This document shows positions 11,401 through 23,700 of a DNA stretch of 64,000 nt, in pieces. The stretch is from Anticarsia gemmatalis (taxonomy: Eukaryota > Arthropoda > Insecta > Lepidoptera > Erebidae). The position numbers were made by a program, and so were the translations under genes. Location: positions 3,389,501-3,453,500 of the forward strand of contig NC_134771.1 of NCBI RefSeq assembly GCF_050436995.1, given 5' to 3'. Numbering within the stretch: position 1 is the stretch's first letter; each line of letters starts with the position of its first letter. The notes under the pieces were generated by a model. The model ran no database searches. It was given only the letters and a program-made list of their open reading frames with translations, and was not told the origin of the DNA.

Positions 11401-12554
11401 CAAAAAACTAAAAAAAGAGAAAACATATTATAGTAGTTTTTTTAACTAAAATAGGTTTATAGTGTGTTTATGAATAAGAGGGATAGACTTTCATTTTCAA
11501 AACAAAAAACGTTCGTAAAGCGATTTTATAATATTTTTTCTGCATCAAAGTTACAAATAATAGCCAAGTTGGCCTTATATGTATTTGTACAGTAATCAAT
11601 AGGGTATCAATCATCTAGTTTTGAAATGTACTACAAATTTCACTACAATAAATTTGTCTTGATTGACATTCAGTAGGTATATTTAATATTTATGCTATAG
11701 ATACTGAAAAAGTAATTTAAACCTATGTTCTTACTAGTTAATAAACGCGGCTCTGCTTGCGTGTACCTGAATTAATAATGGATGTTTTTGTAAAAACTGG
11801 CCCATTATTAACCCTAGGCCTAGGTTTTCTTATATGTGCGTACAAAATTTCGTCATAATGGATTTAATACCATAATTCCAACGATCTACGAAGTAAGTTT
11901 CGTCAAAATCCGTATTCGTATCTGTATCTGTATTTTGTCAAAATTAGTATAGTCCGACGACTTAGTAGAGAGCTCGTTTAAGAGGCTGTCGGATTAATAC
12001 GAAATTCAGAATTCAGATCTTTTGTGACCCCTCGAATTATACAACAGTCAGTGGTCTGTTTGTACGGCAAAAATTGCCGTACAAAACAGAATTTAGAGAT
12101 ACACATAATTCACAATTATAATCTAGATAAATCGTACATGCCAAGGCTTTCTACTAAGTTGTTAGATTATACTTTGTCATCAAATAAAACTCTCAAACAA
12201 TCTTTTTCTAACAGAATAATTTCTTTACCAACTGCAAAATACTTTCATTTCTAATAGCGGAAAATAAGCAACCATTTATTTATTTCCAACAAATCATAAT
12301 CAAGTAGTTACCTATAAGGAAAAGTAACCACAGAGCCTAGCAACCACGGTAACCACTAGCAACCAATAGCAACCAACCATTAAGACCCATGTTTCGTTTT
12401 CACCACAAATCATAGCTATGAGTCATGATTACTTTGACAATTCTTGACTGAAAAGGCTTGAATCACTGCGGCGTAGCGAAAAACGAGAATCCATGCAATT
12501 TTTCTAGCTAATACTGTTCCACTGCCAAGCCAGAGTCTTCTACCGATCTTTTTT
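11401..12554. other. Non-coding interval
   Basis: AT-rich sequence. The 76-residue frame at 12024 lacks features of a real exon. A tract near 12300-12400 carries repeated agcaaccac/aaccaat units. Confidence 0.4.
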
Positions 12555-12757
12555 CTTAATTTTTTTATAGACAACTCCTGCACTAAGAATTGCTCTTGTG
12601 TCGCTGGGACTTTAACAAACATACAAACAACGGACACAAAGCAGACCCGAAACATTTATTTGTGGATCGAACAAATAATTGTTCCGTGTGGGAATCGAAC
12701 CCACGACGCAGTGGTATTGGTGTGGCGACCTAAACCACTACGCCACGGAGGCAGAAC
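12555..12757 (-). repeat. tRNA-derived SINE (family B), minus strand
   Basis: The minus-strand head is gcctccgtggcgtagtggtt and the B-box region is gtgggttcgattcccacac. The body and tgtttgtatgtttgttaaag tail match the 1572 copy. Confidence 0.75.
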
Positions 12758-12793
12758 TAGGGGGAGGTTAGGCCGCGTACTAATATTTCTTCT

Positions 12794-13012
12794 CAACCCA
12801 TTACTGTCCCACTGCTGGGCAAGTTTCTCCTCCCGGATTGAAGAAAGGGTTAGGCCTAGAGTCTACCACGCTGGCCAAGTGCGGGAACTTTACATGCCTT
12901 CAACAAAATGCGTTAAACAACTTTTAGGCAAGGTTTCATCTCGATGTTTTCCTTCACCGTTGGAACAAGTGATAATATAATTATTTCTAATACACACATA
13001 ACTTCGAAAAGG
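12794..13012 (-). repeat. SINE family A, minus strand, 5'-truncated
   Basis: The plus strand reads cccattactgtcccactgct, then gggcaag, down to acacacataacttcgaaaag, which is the reverse complement of the family A tail and body. The adjacent 13013-13066 carries another tRNA-like piece (gagttcgattcccgtgtggc). Confidence 0.75.
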
Positions 13013-13066
13013 CAGTGTTTTGTATCCAACTGCTGATCATGAGTTCGATTCCCGTGTGGCGCAAAA

Positions 13067-14213
13067 CATTATTGAACTTTTACTTATTTATATAAAAATA
13101 TTTATAAGTAACCCGGAGTTTGGCGACGTACCCCGGATACGGCAATAGGCTCGTCCCATATTACATAGGACTACAATTTTTAATGGCGAAACGTGTATTT
13201 CATACACCTCTGCATATACTTTCAAGTAAGTAAGTAACTAAAGTCCAGGCGAACGGAGCCACGAGCAAAAGCTAGTTGTCAATAAGAATTCTCTAGAACC
13301 TTTTGTTGTTATTTTTTTGTAAGTTCGAACAATGGCGATAAACTTTTGCATAAACGCGGGTGTAAGAGCCTTTCACTACATTTCCTTAATATGCAAGTTT
13401 TTATATCAATAACTTACTAATTTAGATAACTGTATACAAAATACTGTTACTAAACTAACAGGATACCGTTTAGAAACGATCATTTAATTTTATTATTCGT
13501 TTTTATTTTAAGATTGTCGAGATATTTTCGGAATTATTTTTACAATAGTTTCGAAAACTTTATGTTAAAAGTATTAAGACCTACTTTATAAGTCATTTGT
13601 TTCAAAGATCAAGTTATTAGTCTTAGAATAATAAGGATAAAATTTTAAATAGCAAATGTGTATTGTAAGATATTTATAAAACAAAACAATAATATGTAGG
13701 TAGATAACTTTTTGTTTGCGAGCGGGCCCCATCACCCGGAAGCATTCTCTATATAAATTATAATTACCCACATCTCAGTGGCTTGTATTTGATTTCAACT
13801 ACAAACCGGTAAATTACGCGAACGATAAACTCAGTATTTACTTGTTACAAGTACATTTAGCCGAGCTACGTAGCTCACCAAGCTATCGTTATTCAACCCT
13901 GTGCAAGAGAAAGCGCGCTTAAAATACTGTCCTAGATTTATTAACTCACCTGAATTAGTTGTTGTTTTCACGTTTAAAAGTCCCAAAACACTCGACGAAC
14001 AACAAAATAACTTATTTATACACACAAAACTTGTACTTGCAAAAGAAAACCGAGTTTTATGTAACTGTATAACTTCCTATTCCAACCGGTTCTAAAGTTT
14101 TGTTATTCTCGATTTGCAAAACTCACAGATGTTATTTATTAAACGTTATTGAATAATTGTATATTTTGTTTATTTATTCTTCAATATGAATAAACTTGGC
14201 GTGTGGAAACAAA
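13067..14213. other. Non-coding interval upstream of the proposed zinc-finger first exon
   Basis: 13100-13275 resembles the 3' half of a Helitron-like repeat (cgaacggagccacgagcaaa, agctag). The rest looks unique. The overlapping 64-residue frames on both strands near 13831-14095 are not supported as genes. The part just before 14214 could be promoter and 5' UTR. Confidence 0.35.
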
Positions 14214-14223
14214 ATGGAGAAAG
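14214..14223 (+). CDS. Candidate first coding exon of the zinc-finger gene (10 coding bases)
   Basis: An ATG in an excellent insect start context (aacaaaATGG) is followed by GAG AAA G and then a donor-like gtacgc. It leaves one base over, exactly the phase needed by the acceptor at 20722-20723. The joined frame would begin MEKECEFTTNFES. Downstream of it the sequence is locally GC-richer (gacgcgacggccccccgctc), as insect promoter-proximal regions can be. The evidence is only phase and context, and a 6.5-kb intron would separate it from the next exon. Treat it as a hypothesis. Confidence 0.25.
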
Positions 14224-15033
14224 GTACGCAACATGTAGACGCGACGGCCCCCCGCTCTCGACTGACTTAAAGCAAGATAAGTGTTACCAGCGCGGAAAGA
14301 AGGTTTTGCTCTAAACCAACTTAAGTTTCCTTTAAAAAAATCCTAATGACACCTTATTTAGTCGACTTAAGAACTATTTTATCTTGTTTTTAAGTCAAAC
14401 CATTGTTAAAACAAATGGTTTCGTAATATAATCGTGATAGAACGCGCACAAAGAGTATTTTATCGTTTTAAAAACGTATAAAAAATACATAATTGAATGA
14501 CATTGTATGGAAGAAAAAATATAAAGATTTCACACGTACAGTCACTGTTTCGAAGTGTCGATAAGTTAATTGTTCATCAATTATTGACTATGTAATAAAT
14601 ACTTTACAATAGAATAATAACTTCGGTATTTAGTTGCCCCTCCCTCGTTTCGGAAGGCCCTTTCCCATTAATCGTGTTAGTTTGTAGTAGTAGCAATAAC
14701 CGAATGGTCTAAAAGCATTCATCTTCTTCACAAATTACCGATCACTCTAAGACAACACACCTTCAACATTTCATTGTTTTCTATTATAATCATCACTTAA
14801 ATAACTTGCATGCCTGATAGTTTTTAATACAGTTCTTGAAGAAATGCCTTGAGTAGGTACTCAAGACCTAACTTCTTTTTACGTTTAAAGATCTCCCGGA
14901 ATAAAGATGTATCCTAGATAATAATTTAGGTTATATACTTTCTGTTTAACAAATTTCATTCAAATCCGTGCAGCAGTTTTTGCGTCAAAGAGTAACAAAC
15001 ACACATCTTTCCGTAGAAACTTTCGTATTTATA
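14224..15033. other. Non-coding interval (intron 1 if the 14214 exon is real)
   Basis: AT-rich sequence without recognised features, apart from a partial Helitron-like right end near 14925-15010 (cagcagtttttgcgtcaaag). Confidence 0.35.
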
Positions 15034-15247
15034 TTAGGTCGGGGAAAAAGTGTTTTCGCATTATAGTATGTATGAACTTGTAATAAAATCTCTTTGGCTT
15101 CAAGAATCACAAATGAGTACATGGTTCATTATGTTTCTTTCAATGAGCTTGTGAGGTACCCAAATATCGACCTTTTTTATGTAAAGAAAAGATTTTATTA
15201 CAAGTTCATACGTACTATAATGCGAAAAGACTTTTTCCCCGACCTAA
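15034..15247 (-). mobile_element. Mariner-derived MITE, 214 bp, TA target site
   Basis: The ends ttaggtcggggaaaaagtgt and its inverted counterpart are bordered by TA on both sides (15032-15033 and 15248-15249). Read on the minus strand, the core keeps a transposase fragment of the VP-ELTERN type. A TA duplication and TTAGGT ends are the signature of mariner elements. Confidence 0.85.
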
Positions 15248-16305
15248 TATTATAAGTAGGATTATTTGTGTTCAAAACAAAATGACTCACTCGCAGAGCC
15301 CCTAGAAGTTACGCGAGATATGATAGTTGTTATTACTTAACAAGTTCTATTATATTTTTTTGTCGACAATTTGCTACAAGGAAAATACTATAATAATTGT
15401 AACTACTGATTTAGTTATTGTGTATGCTTAAATAGGTTTGATTAAACTAGTTACTAAGCTGCTATTATTATTCTATTTAAAAGGAGTTGTTCCGAGGATT
15501 TAATATACAACAAAAAAGATGTTTTAATGAACTTGTATGCATCGTATTTAATTAAAATATAATATTTTTTTCTAGCTCATCTTTTTAACACGGACACTCT
15601 CTATCAGAGTAATGTATTAGCAAACTCCTTTAGAAATAAGTAAACATTAGGCCTAATAGTAGCTATGAATAAAAAAAACTTAAAGTAACTCGCCATTCAT
15701 TCAAGTAAATAATTCTGACTCCCGTTAGAATTTAGCTCAAGTACAAAAATAGTGATTTAAATACTAGTTGTATTTATACGACTCACAACTTACAGACATT
15801 TTAAAAGAAAAACCTTTTAGAGTTACAGTCAGTTATTCTAAATTAATTTTCAATTTTCTATTGTATCAAATATTAAAATATAATTCCACTACGTCCATTT
15901 GACGACCGTTTAAAACCTCAACCCAACTAAAACATTATACAAAGACGAAACACTAAAAAACTCCCTCAACAACGAAATTCTCCCACAAAAACGGCAACCA
16001 CAAAAAGCTGGCAACACATAAGACAGGTGGTATTATGACCCACAGGTAGCCGGCGTCCCTGTTGCAACAACAGAAGCACAACGACGTAACTGACAGCAAT
16101 ACATACATAAATTACTTTATTGTAGCTTTGCTTCATTGTTTTATGTTCGAAGGTATTTAATAGTTAAATTGGAAGTGTGGCTGGCCTTTGGATAATTTCC
16201 TGGGCCTAATTTCGGCTTATTCATGTTTTAAAAATGCCTTGGGTTTTATTGGTGGTGCAAAAAGCTCTTTTATTGTAGTTAATTCGTTAGATAGATAATT
16301 CATAC
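15248..16305. other. Non-coding interval
   Basis: AT-rich sequence. No gene seen. Confidence 0.4.
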
Positions 16306-16700
16306 TCCATACCTAATATTATAAATGCGAAAGTAACTCTGTCTGTCTGTCTGTTACTCAATCACGCCTAAACTTCTCAACCAATTTGCATGAAATTTGG
16401 TATGGAGATATTTTGTATGATGACAGTAAATACTTGTGCAAAGTTTTGATAATAAAACTAGCTTTCGCCAGTTTGTGACTTAGGACACAATTTTATTCCC
16501 TAAACTTTCAACCCCTATCTTATCCCCTTGGGGGTAGAATTGATCAAAATCCGGAGCGGATGCCTATATCATAACATCTACCTGCATGCCAAATTTCAGC
16601 TCGATCCGTCCAGTGGTTTGGGCTGTGTGTTGATAGATCACTATGTCGGTCATTCAGTCACCTTTGAGCTATATGTCGCATCTTTACAAGAACAACGTGA
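16306..16700 (+). mobile_element. Helitron-like non-autonomous repeat, 3' end unclear
   Basis: It begins tccatacctaatattataaa, then gcgaaagtaactctgtctg. It contains gcggatgcctatatcataac, then atctacctgcatgcc, shared with 11263-11315. The right boundary is not clear. The 60-residue frame inside is a by-product. Confidence 0.5.
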
Positions 16701-17639
16701 TATTTATTAAACAACAACTTTACAAGAGAGCAATTTTGAATATTTAAGCGTTGATCAATTCAAAAATATTGACAATTTAATTTTACTGTAATTAATGTGC
16801 TTTCTGAAAATAAGCAAAAAAATACACCTTAATTCAACTTATTAGTGATGGATATCGAATAATAAAAATAACATTTTTGAGATGTCACGTTGTTCTTGTA
16901 AAGAGGCGATGTATATATTCAGAATAAAGCTATAATATTATATAGTAACGAGTCTTAAGCACAATTGAAAATTAAAGGTTAGGATACCTTATATGTTTAC
17001 CCGACGTTTCGATCGAATTACAACGACCGTGGCTGGGCTGACTAAGAATAATCCTATTTAATTAAAAACCAACAGTCGTTCTTACAAATAATATGTTAGT
17101 GTTAAGCAATACGCTTTATAATTGCAAATCAATTCTCTACGCGTCTACAATTACTTACGCATTGTAATTATAGAAGGTAATAATGCTAGTTTTCCTGTAC
17201 ATAGCACTTGTAATAAACCTTTTAAGTAAGGAAATATATATATATCTATATTTGATGCTATAAATCCCAAAATTTACAAATGCTTGTTCCACAATCACAC
17301 CAAAACTACTTAACAGATTTTGATGAAATTCAGTGAGCAAATAGTTTATAACCGAGAACCGGCACCGCCATTTCACATCCCACGGAGACGCAAAATTTTC
17401 AATATCTACAACTACCCATCTGTTTATTTACCGCGGCTTGGTTGCTTGACCTACAGAGCGTTTACCTACCAGTAAGCACAAGCGTTGGTGACACTATTTT
17501 TTATTCGCTAAATTGCTAATGACTACATCCTGGTCAAACCCTTCCGGTGCCAAAATTCATAAATTGAGACATTTTCTCTCAACTTTTGGCAAAATTTAAT
17601 CTAAATCGGTTGAACCGTCGCGGAATAATTAACACAGAT
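16701..17639. other. Non-coding interval with repeat scraps
   Basis: 16990-17035 carries cccgacgtttcgatcgaatt followed by acaacgaccgtgg, a motif often seen at the 3' ends of lepidopteran retroposons (inference). 17225-17245 is a short AT dinucleotide run. No gene seen. Confidence 0.35.
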
Positions 17640-18083
17640 TAAAAAAAAACTTTCGCTTTTATTATAAAACTAGCGACCGGCCGCAACTTCGTCCGCGCGG
17701 GCTTTTGTTTCTATATATAGGTTTTTCCTCCTCTTTACTCCTTCGAGGGCGAATTTACAAAAATCCTCTCTTAGTGCTCCTCTACACTTCCTAAGGAATC
17801 TTCATAGCAAATTTCAAGTTTCTACGCTCAGTAGTTTCGGCTGTGCGTTGTCCATCAGTCAGTCAGTAACGGAAGAGTTTTATATAGGTATATTACTAGG
17901 TGACCCGCGCAGTCCACGCTTTCTTGTTTTTATTTAATACCGCGCATTTTCAAATTTATTCACCTTTTACACCTTCTCTGGACTTCCACAAATAATTCAA
18001 GATCAAAATTAGCCAAATCGGTCCAGCCGTTCATGAGGTTTAGCGAGACTAACGAACAGCAATTAATTTTTATATATATAGAT
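17640..18083. mobile_element. Helitron-like repeat remnants
   Basis: It contains ctagcgaccggccgcaactt followed by cgtccgcgcgggc, and a second ctaggtgacccgcgcagtc-type end about 220 bp later, which suggests two adjacent partial copies. Confidence 0.45.
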
Positions 18084-18340
18084 GTAAATTAATAATAATT
18101 ATGTATTAATGAGTGACACGGATTAAAAGTAAAAACTTCGCATACGTAATATATTTATAAATACAGTTTTGTAGTTCCGCTCCTATATTTTAGACGTGGC
18201 TATTTCACGGACTTGTGATAATACGATTAAATTGTTAAAAAAGCAGCGAATTTTGGAAATACTTTTAATTGAAGTAGCTCAGTAACAATAATCCTCTTGA
18301 TCGATTTATCGCTGATATTATATGATCGCTGACGTTGCTA

Positions 18341-18600
18341 TGTGTATGGGTTACCATATTACCAAGTTCCTCCATGTTTTCGATCCACGCCAATTTTGGG
18401 TTACAGCTGTCATTTTCAAAGATCTTTGACTGTCGTTAACAGTAGTCAAAAGCTTGAAAGTCTGACAATCAGTCTTACCGAGGGGTATCGTGTTATAACC
18501 CAGGTAACTGGGTTGTGGAGGTCCGATAGGCGCTTGATGTGAAATACTGGTATTCAGCTGCATCTGGTGAGACTGGAAGCCGACTCCAACATAGATGGAA
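18341..18600 (+). repeat. Dispersed repeat family D
   Basis: It carries gtcattttcaaagatctttg, then cgttaacagtagtcaaaagc and ggaggtccgatagg. It is the same family as 3717 (minus), 54916 and 56434. The frames on both strands here follow the repeat and are not genes. Confidence 0.65.
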
Positions 18601-18715
18601 GACAGCCTAGACTGATTTAGTATCATTAAAAGAAACACACAGTCTACGTTAAGTAACTAGCACTTGTTGGATAAAGCAAATAAATAAAAGAGATTTCTAC
18701 ATATATCTCAAGTAA

Positions 18716-18985
18716 TAATAATGTCCTCCTAGCCGATATCCGGTTACGGCGGTTAGTTTCCTTGAAACTGGCCATTTGTGAAGGACTTTGTTTATAGTGT
18801 CCAAGTGTGTGCATAATACACAGGTACTCTCCGAAGCACGAAAGTCTATGACCTCAACTTCCTGACTCCGGGCAATCTCTGAAAAATTCTTAACAGAAAA
18901 TCTCGGAAAAGACTTTTTGGCCCGAACCTGCGACCTCTTGCTCGGTAACCGCATCGATACCGACCGCGCCACAGAGGCAGCCATA
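18716..18985 (-). repeat. tRNA-derived SINE (family E), minus strand
   Basis: The minus-strand head ctgcctctgtggcgcggtcg, then gtatcgatgcgg and a B-box-like gcaggttcgggc, is followed by a body that ends acattattattacttgag. A second copy runs off the right edge of the window at 63858. Confidence 0.7.
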
Positions 18986-20236
18986 GAAATTTAACAAGAA
19001 AAGATACAAAACTACTATGCTTAGCTACACAAAAAGGACCCAGTAGGAGTCAACGCACTAGATAATGAAACATAAATATGTAACCACAGCTTATTATCAT
19101 TGCGAGAGGCGATAAGATAAAATTAAGCCAGTACCAGCTTAAATTATAACGTGGCTTCGAGATTTACCAACTGGATGAACAAATATCCTGTGCGTTAGGC
19201 ATTAGTCGGCCTAACCGAGCGGTACAATCAAATAATTTAAATTACTTTTTTGTTAATTAATTATTTACTTTACACACAACGTGGCAATGCTGCCAGCATT
19301 CTGGGAACGTTCCCGATTGACAGCGATGTGGAAGAGCATGTTTTTTTTTTCTATTTTAATACTTACTTGCTTTTTTATTTATTTTTTATCTATTTGTATA
19401 TATAGTAAGTTTATTGTTGTTAATTTAAAATGTAATTGTAAATATTATCTTTTAAATATAATGTTAAAGTCCTTGAAAGGTAATAGGAGTAAATATTCTG
19501 TCTACCTGTTACCGTTTTAATTTTGAGCACAAAAATATGAAAAAAAAACAAGTTTGTTTTGAGTATTTCTTGGTATAGAAGACATGGAAATACATAAATT
19601 GAAAAATAATCGGGATGGGCAGACAGACAGACGGACGGACGTACAGACGGAGGAGCCTTAGTAATATGGTATTTTTTTTACCATTGGGGTACGAAACTCT
19701 TAAAATATGCCCGATATATGTCAATAATTTCGCCCAGGGTAAGACTTGTTATATACCCGACTCGTTACTAAGTAGACTACTAGAAACATTCCGGTATAAA
19801 TTAGAAAATACTTATGATACTTTGTCGCATCCGAGAATCGAACCCGAAACCGCATAACCGTGCCTCATTAAAATCTGAACAAAGCTCTTAAAACTTATTT
19901 TAAATATAAACTTCTTTGTAATTCTTCTTTTTCTGTTTAACAAATGTCATTAAATTATTGTGTCAAAGATACTGAGAGAAACGGTATATTTATTTTGAAG
20001 ATTTTCAATTTTATATAGTTATTTAGATAATTATGGCTCATTGGTAAGTTAAAAAACTGAAGAAGTTAGTTTTGTTATTAAATATTGCTAAGATAGTATG
20101 TATTACTCGTAACCGGTGGTCCTGTATGACAAGATGTATGGATGTGAATGAAGCAAGGGAAGTTTGTAGAATTGTAGCCAGTGGCGTTTTCTGGTTCTCT
20201 GCCTACCTCCAAAATAAGTTCCCCTGCTAATTCTCA
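18986..20236. other. Non-coding interval
   Basis: AT-rich sequence. 19617-19650 has a gacagacagacggacggacg run. 19820-19850 (gcatccgagaatcgaacccg) is a tRNA-like SINE scrap. The frames reported across it are low-complexity. Confidence 0.35.
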
Positions 20237-20552
20237 TCTATACTAATATTATAAAGCTGAAGTCTATCAATACAAATATTATAAAGCTGAAGAGTTTGTT
20301 TGTTTGTTTGAACGCGCTAATCTCAGGAACTACTGGTCCGATTTGAAAAATTCTTTCAGTGCTAGATAGTCTATTTATCGAGGAAGGTTATAGGCTATAT
20401 ATCATTACGCTACGACCAATAGGAGCAGAGTAGCAATATAAAATGTTACAAAAAGCGGGGAAAGTTTTGACCCATTCTCTCTTATAATCTTATGTAATCC
20501 AAAACTAGCTGACCCGCGCAACTTCACTTGCGCAGTTGCGCGGGTCAGCTAG
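20237..20552 (+). mobile_element. Helitron-like element with a palindromic double 3' end
   Basis: It starts TCtatactaatattataaag after an A, and ends gggtcagCTAG before a T. The last 56 bp form a perfect 23-bp inverted repeat (20501-20523 and 20534-20556) made of two 3' termini facing each other. The 5' sequence is also partly doubled (ctatcaatacaaatattata). Confidence 0.65.
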
Positions 20553-20723
20553 TTTTGTATAAAACTCGTTAAAGATTCACAACAGCAAAATTTGACTTCC
20601 AAAATGACTCAAAGATTCTGTCGGAAGACTCAGAAGCAACCATATTTTGTCTTTTAAATCAGCAGACTCGCTTAAAATCTACTTTAGTAAACAAATTATT
20701 AATTTGCTTTCCCAGTTGCTCAG

Positions 20724-23700
20724 AATGCGAATTCACGACGAACTTCGAGAGCGCTCTCATGATGCACCGTCAGTTATACCACGAGAAGGATACCACTACT
20801 GCCTTCGAAACGGTAATATAAATACTTATTTATTTATTAAAATTGTAAGTAACTTTTCGAATGTTATAACTCGCCACCGTCCACGCTAGTGGCCGATAGT
20901 TCGAACCCAACACTACACATTAATAACTTTTCAGTTATGTGTGTGTAACAAATAAATATCACTTGCTCTAAGGGTGAAGGAAAACATCATGATGGGATCT
21001 TGCATGCCTTACATTTGTTTATTTCTTAAGGGCAAATGCAAAGTCCCCAATCTACTCTTGACAACGTAGTAGACTTAGGGCCTAACCTTTCCCTCAAATT
21101 GGGGAGGAGACCCTTGCCTAGCAGAAGGTCAGTAATGGGCTAAAAAATGTTTTAAAAAGTTACATATAAAATTAAAATGGCTGCTATTTTCCAGGAGAAG
21201 TCCAAACCAACGACTTTACCAACTACTCTGGATTCGTCGTACACCTCCACGTACTCAGTCACCCAATTGAAAGGAGGAAAGAGTAAGTGCCTTGCTTATT
21301 TTCACATAAGTAATGTAGATCTTTAATATAGAATTATAATCTCCCGTTTGGAAGGGGACCCTTGCCAGGCAATGGTACAGTAGCAAGTAAAAAAATAGAT
21401 CTTTTCTTGAATGAGAAGGTTAACCGTCCTCGGGAATCCGGTATATCACTTGTTCCCACTTGTCCCCTCTACGCTGTGATCCCGGGGTTACAGCGAATTT
21501 TCATCATACCTTTATTCCCAGTTGTCACCCCGGGGGACAGTGTTCACACTTTCAACAGGAAATTTGAGCAACGGTGAGGATCCGGGTAATGTTTTAAAAA
21601 TCTGGTAGGTACATAGGTAGGGGCTAGATTTCAAGCCCAATCCGCATCTTCACGACTCAGTAAAAATTGATCAGTAAAACAGTTTAAATCAGACCGCGAA
21701 TATCAGCTAGGAGGTCATTATACATATTATTAATGGGTTTAATTATTTTCTTTATTGTTCAGTTCCAAGCCGCTCATCATCAGCGACGCGTCTATTCGAC
21801 AAGTTGCGCGCACGGCTCAGTCGCAGCAAGATGCTTTTCTCTCACCCCGAGGAGACCACTGACAACACCTACCAGGATTCTAGTCCTTTTGTGAGTTTGT
21901 ATTTCAAAATAATTCCATCTTGTAAATATTAGGTCGTTTATAAATAGTATGTATGAACTTGTAATAAAATCTTTCCCCTACACAAAAAGCTCGATATTTG
22001 GGTACCTCACGAGCTCACTGAAAGAAACCTAATGAACCGTGTACTCATTTGTGATTCTTGATGCCAAAGAGATTTTATTACAAGTTCAAACATACTATAA
22101 TGCGAAAAGACTTTTTCCCCGACCTAATACATTAATCATGTTTGTTATACCCGAAGATGTAGGCAGAGGTGTATGAAATGCGTATGCGTTTCGTCATTTA
22201 CAATGTTAGTTACATGTGATAGAGCACCTTACTATAATCCGGGCTCCGGACAGAATAATCTAATTTAAACTAAAATAGCACTGTGTATGACCCGAGAATT
22301 GAACTTTCAAGATCAGCTGTCTTTCATGCCAAAACAACAGAACGGATTTTGATAAAAATGGGTACATAGATAGTACATACCTGAATGAAATCCGCGATTT
22401 TTATTTCACGCCAGCTAGTCGTGAACAGAAGCGATGTATGTTATAGTTTCTATAGCTCATCTTCTTTGCCAGGAGACGTCTTTCGAAGTGTCAAGCGGCT
22501 GTACACCGAAAATGCCTGAAAGAGGAGAACTTTCTAGAATGAATGCTGTATCTCCTATGAAAGTAGGCAAGGAGACTTATATCTGTCATTTGTGTCCTTT
22601 TGAGGCGGATCGGTAAGTATACGTTTAATATTATGCTGCTAGTTGCATACTAATTGACTAGTTGTTAAAATCAGGCCTTTATTTGATAAATTAGTACCTA
22701 CATAGAGTATTGTGATGATGAATGAGTGCGATTGTTACTTACTAATACTAGTAAAAATCTATGTAACGCAAAAACACCATTTGAAGACGCGTAACATAAA
22801 GAATTTACGTCAACTATGCCATAATTTCGTGTCAAACAGTTTGTGGGTACCTTCGAAACACAACATATTTAGGTTTTATGTATGTACGCTTATCACACAT
22901 GTTTTGGCAAAAACACAAATGTCTGAAAATTATTTTGTTTGTCCGAAAAATAGCAACAAAATAATTGATGTTTTTGCCGTACAAACTGCTTTTGTTGGTC
23001 AATTTTTTTTTCAGCAGAAAACCAGCTGATCCTAGCTAAGTCGTGGTCTGCTTGAAGCAACTACTGTACACACAACTTTATTAACATACCTTCCTTTTCA
23101 GAATAACAGTTCTAGACAGGCATCTGCTTAGTTACCACAAGATAAGCCTGGAAGATCTATTAAAATTAGTCATGGCTAAAACAAAGGACGGCCTGACAGA
23201 ATCTCCCCACGTGCCTACAATGTTCGGCCACAAACAACCCTACTATAAAGTCACTAAAGAAATAATGGAGCAAGGAGAATTCCTCATAGAGACAGTCTCT
23301 CCGAAAATCAAAATTTTGAAGCACTCGGCCACAAATACAGATATAAAATGGACCGACATGCCGAATTTGAACGACAACTGTCGAATGATTACTGAGGAAT
23401 TGGAGAAATTCATGAAGAATCCTACAGAAAGGACTGATAAGGAGGACTTTTTGGAGAAAATGCAAACTTTAAACGAATGTATGTGTAGATTCGTGGACTC
23501 TTCGAATACGTTAAAGAAGACCCTCACCAAGGAGTTTGGGTCTCGGCATTCTGTACGTGTGAGTGCTGAACAGTCACTCTTTGATTTGAGCTTAGGAGAG
23601 TGAGTATGATACTGAGAACTTTTGCTTGTATGATACTTATGGCATTGGCGAATTTTTGACAAAATTGATCATTTCGACGGGTATTGAAGCCGTTTTCTAG

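Noticed and set aside
12660..12980. A 106-residue plus-strand frame
   Set aside because: It runs across two SINE copies in antisense orientation.
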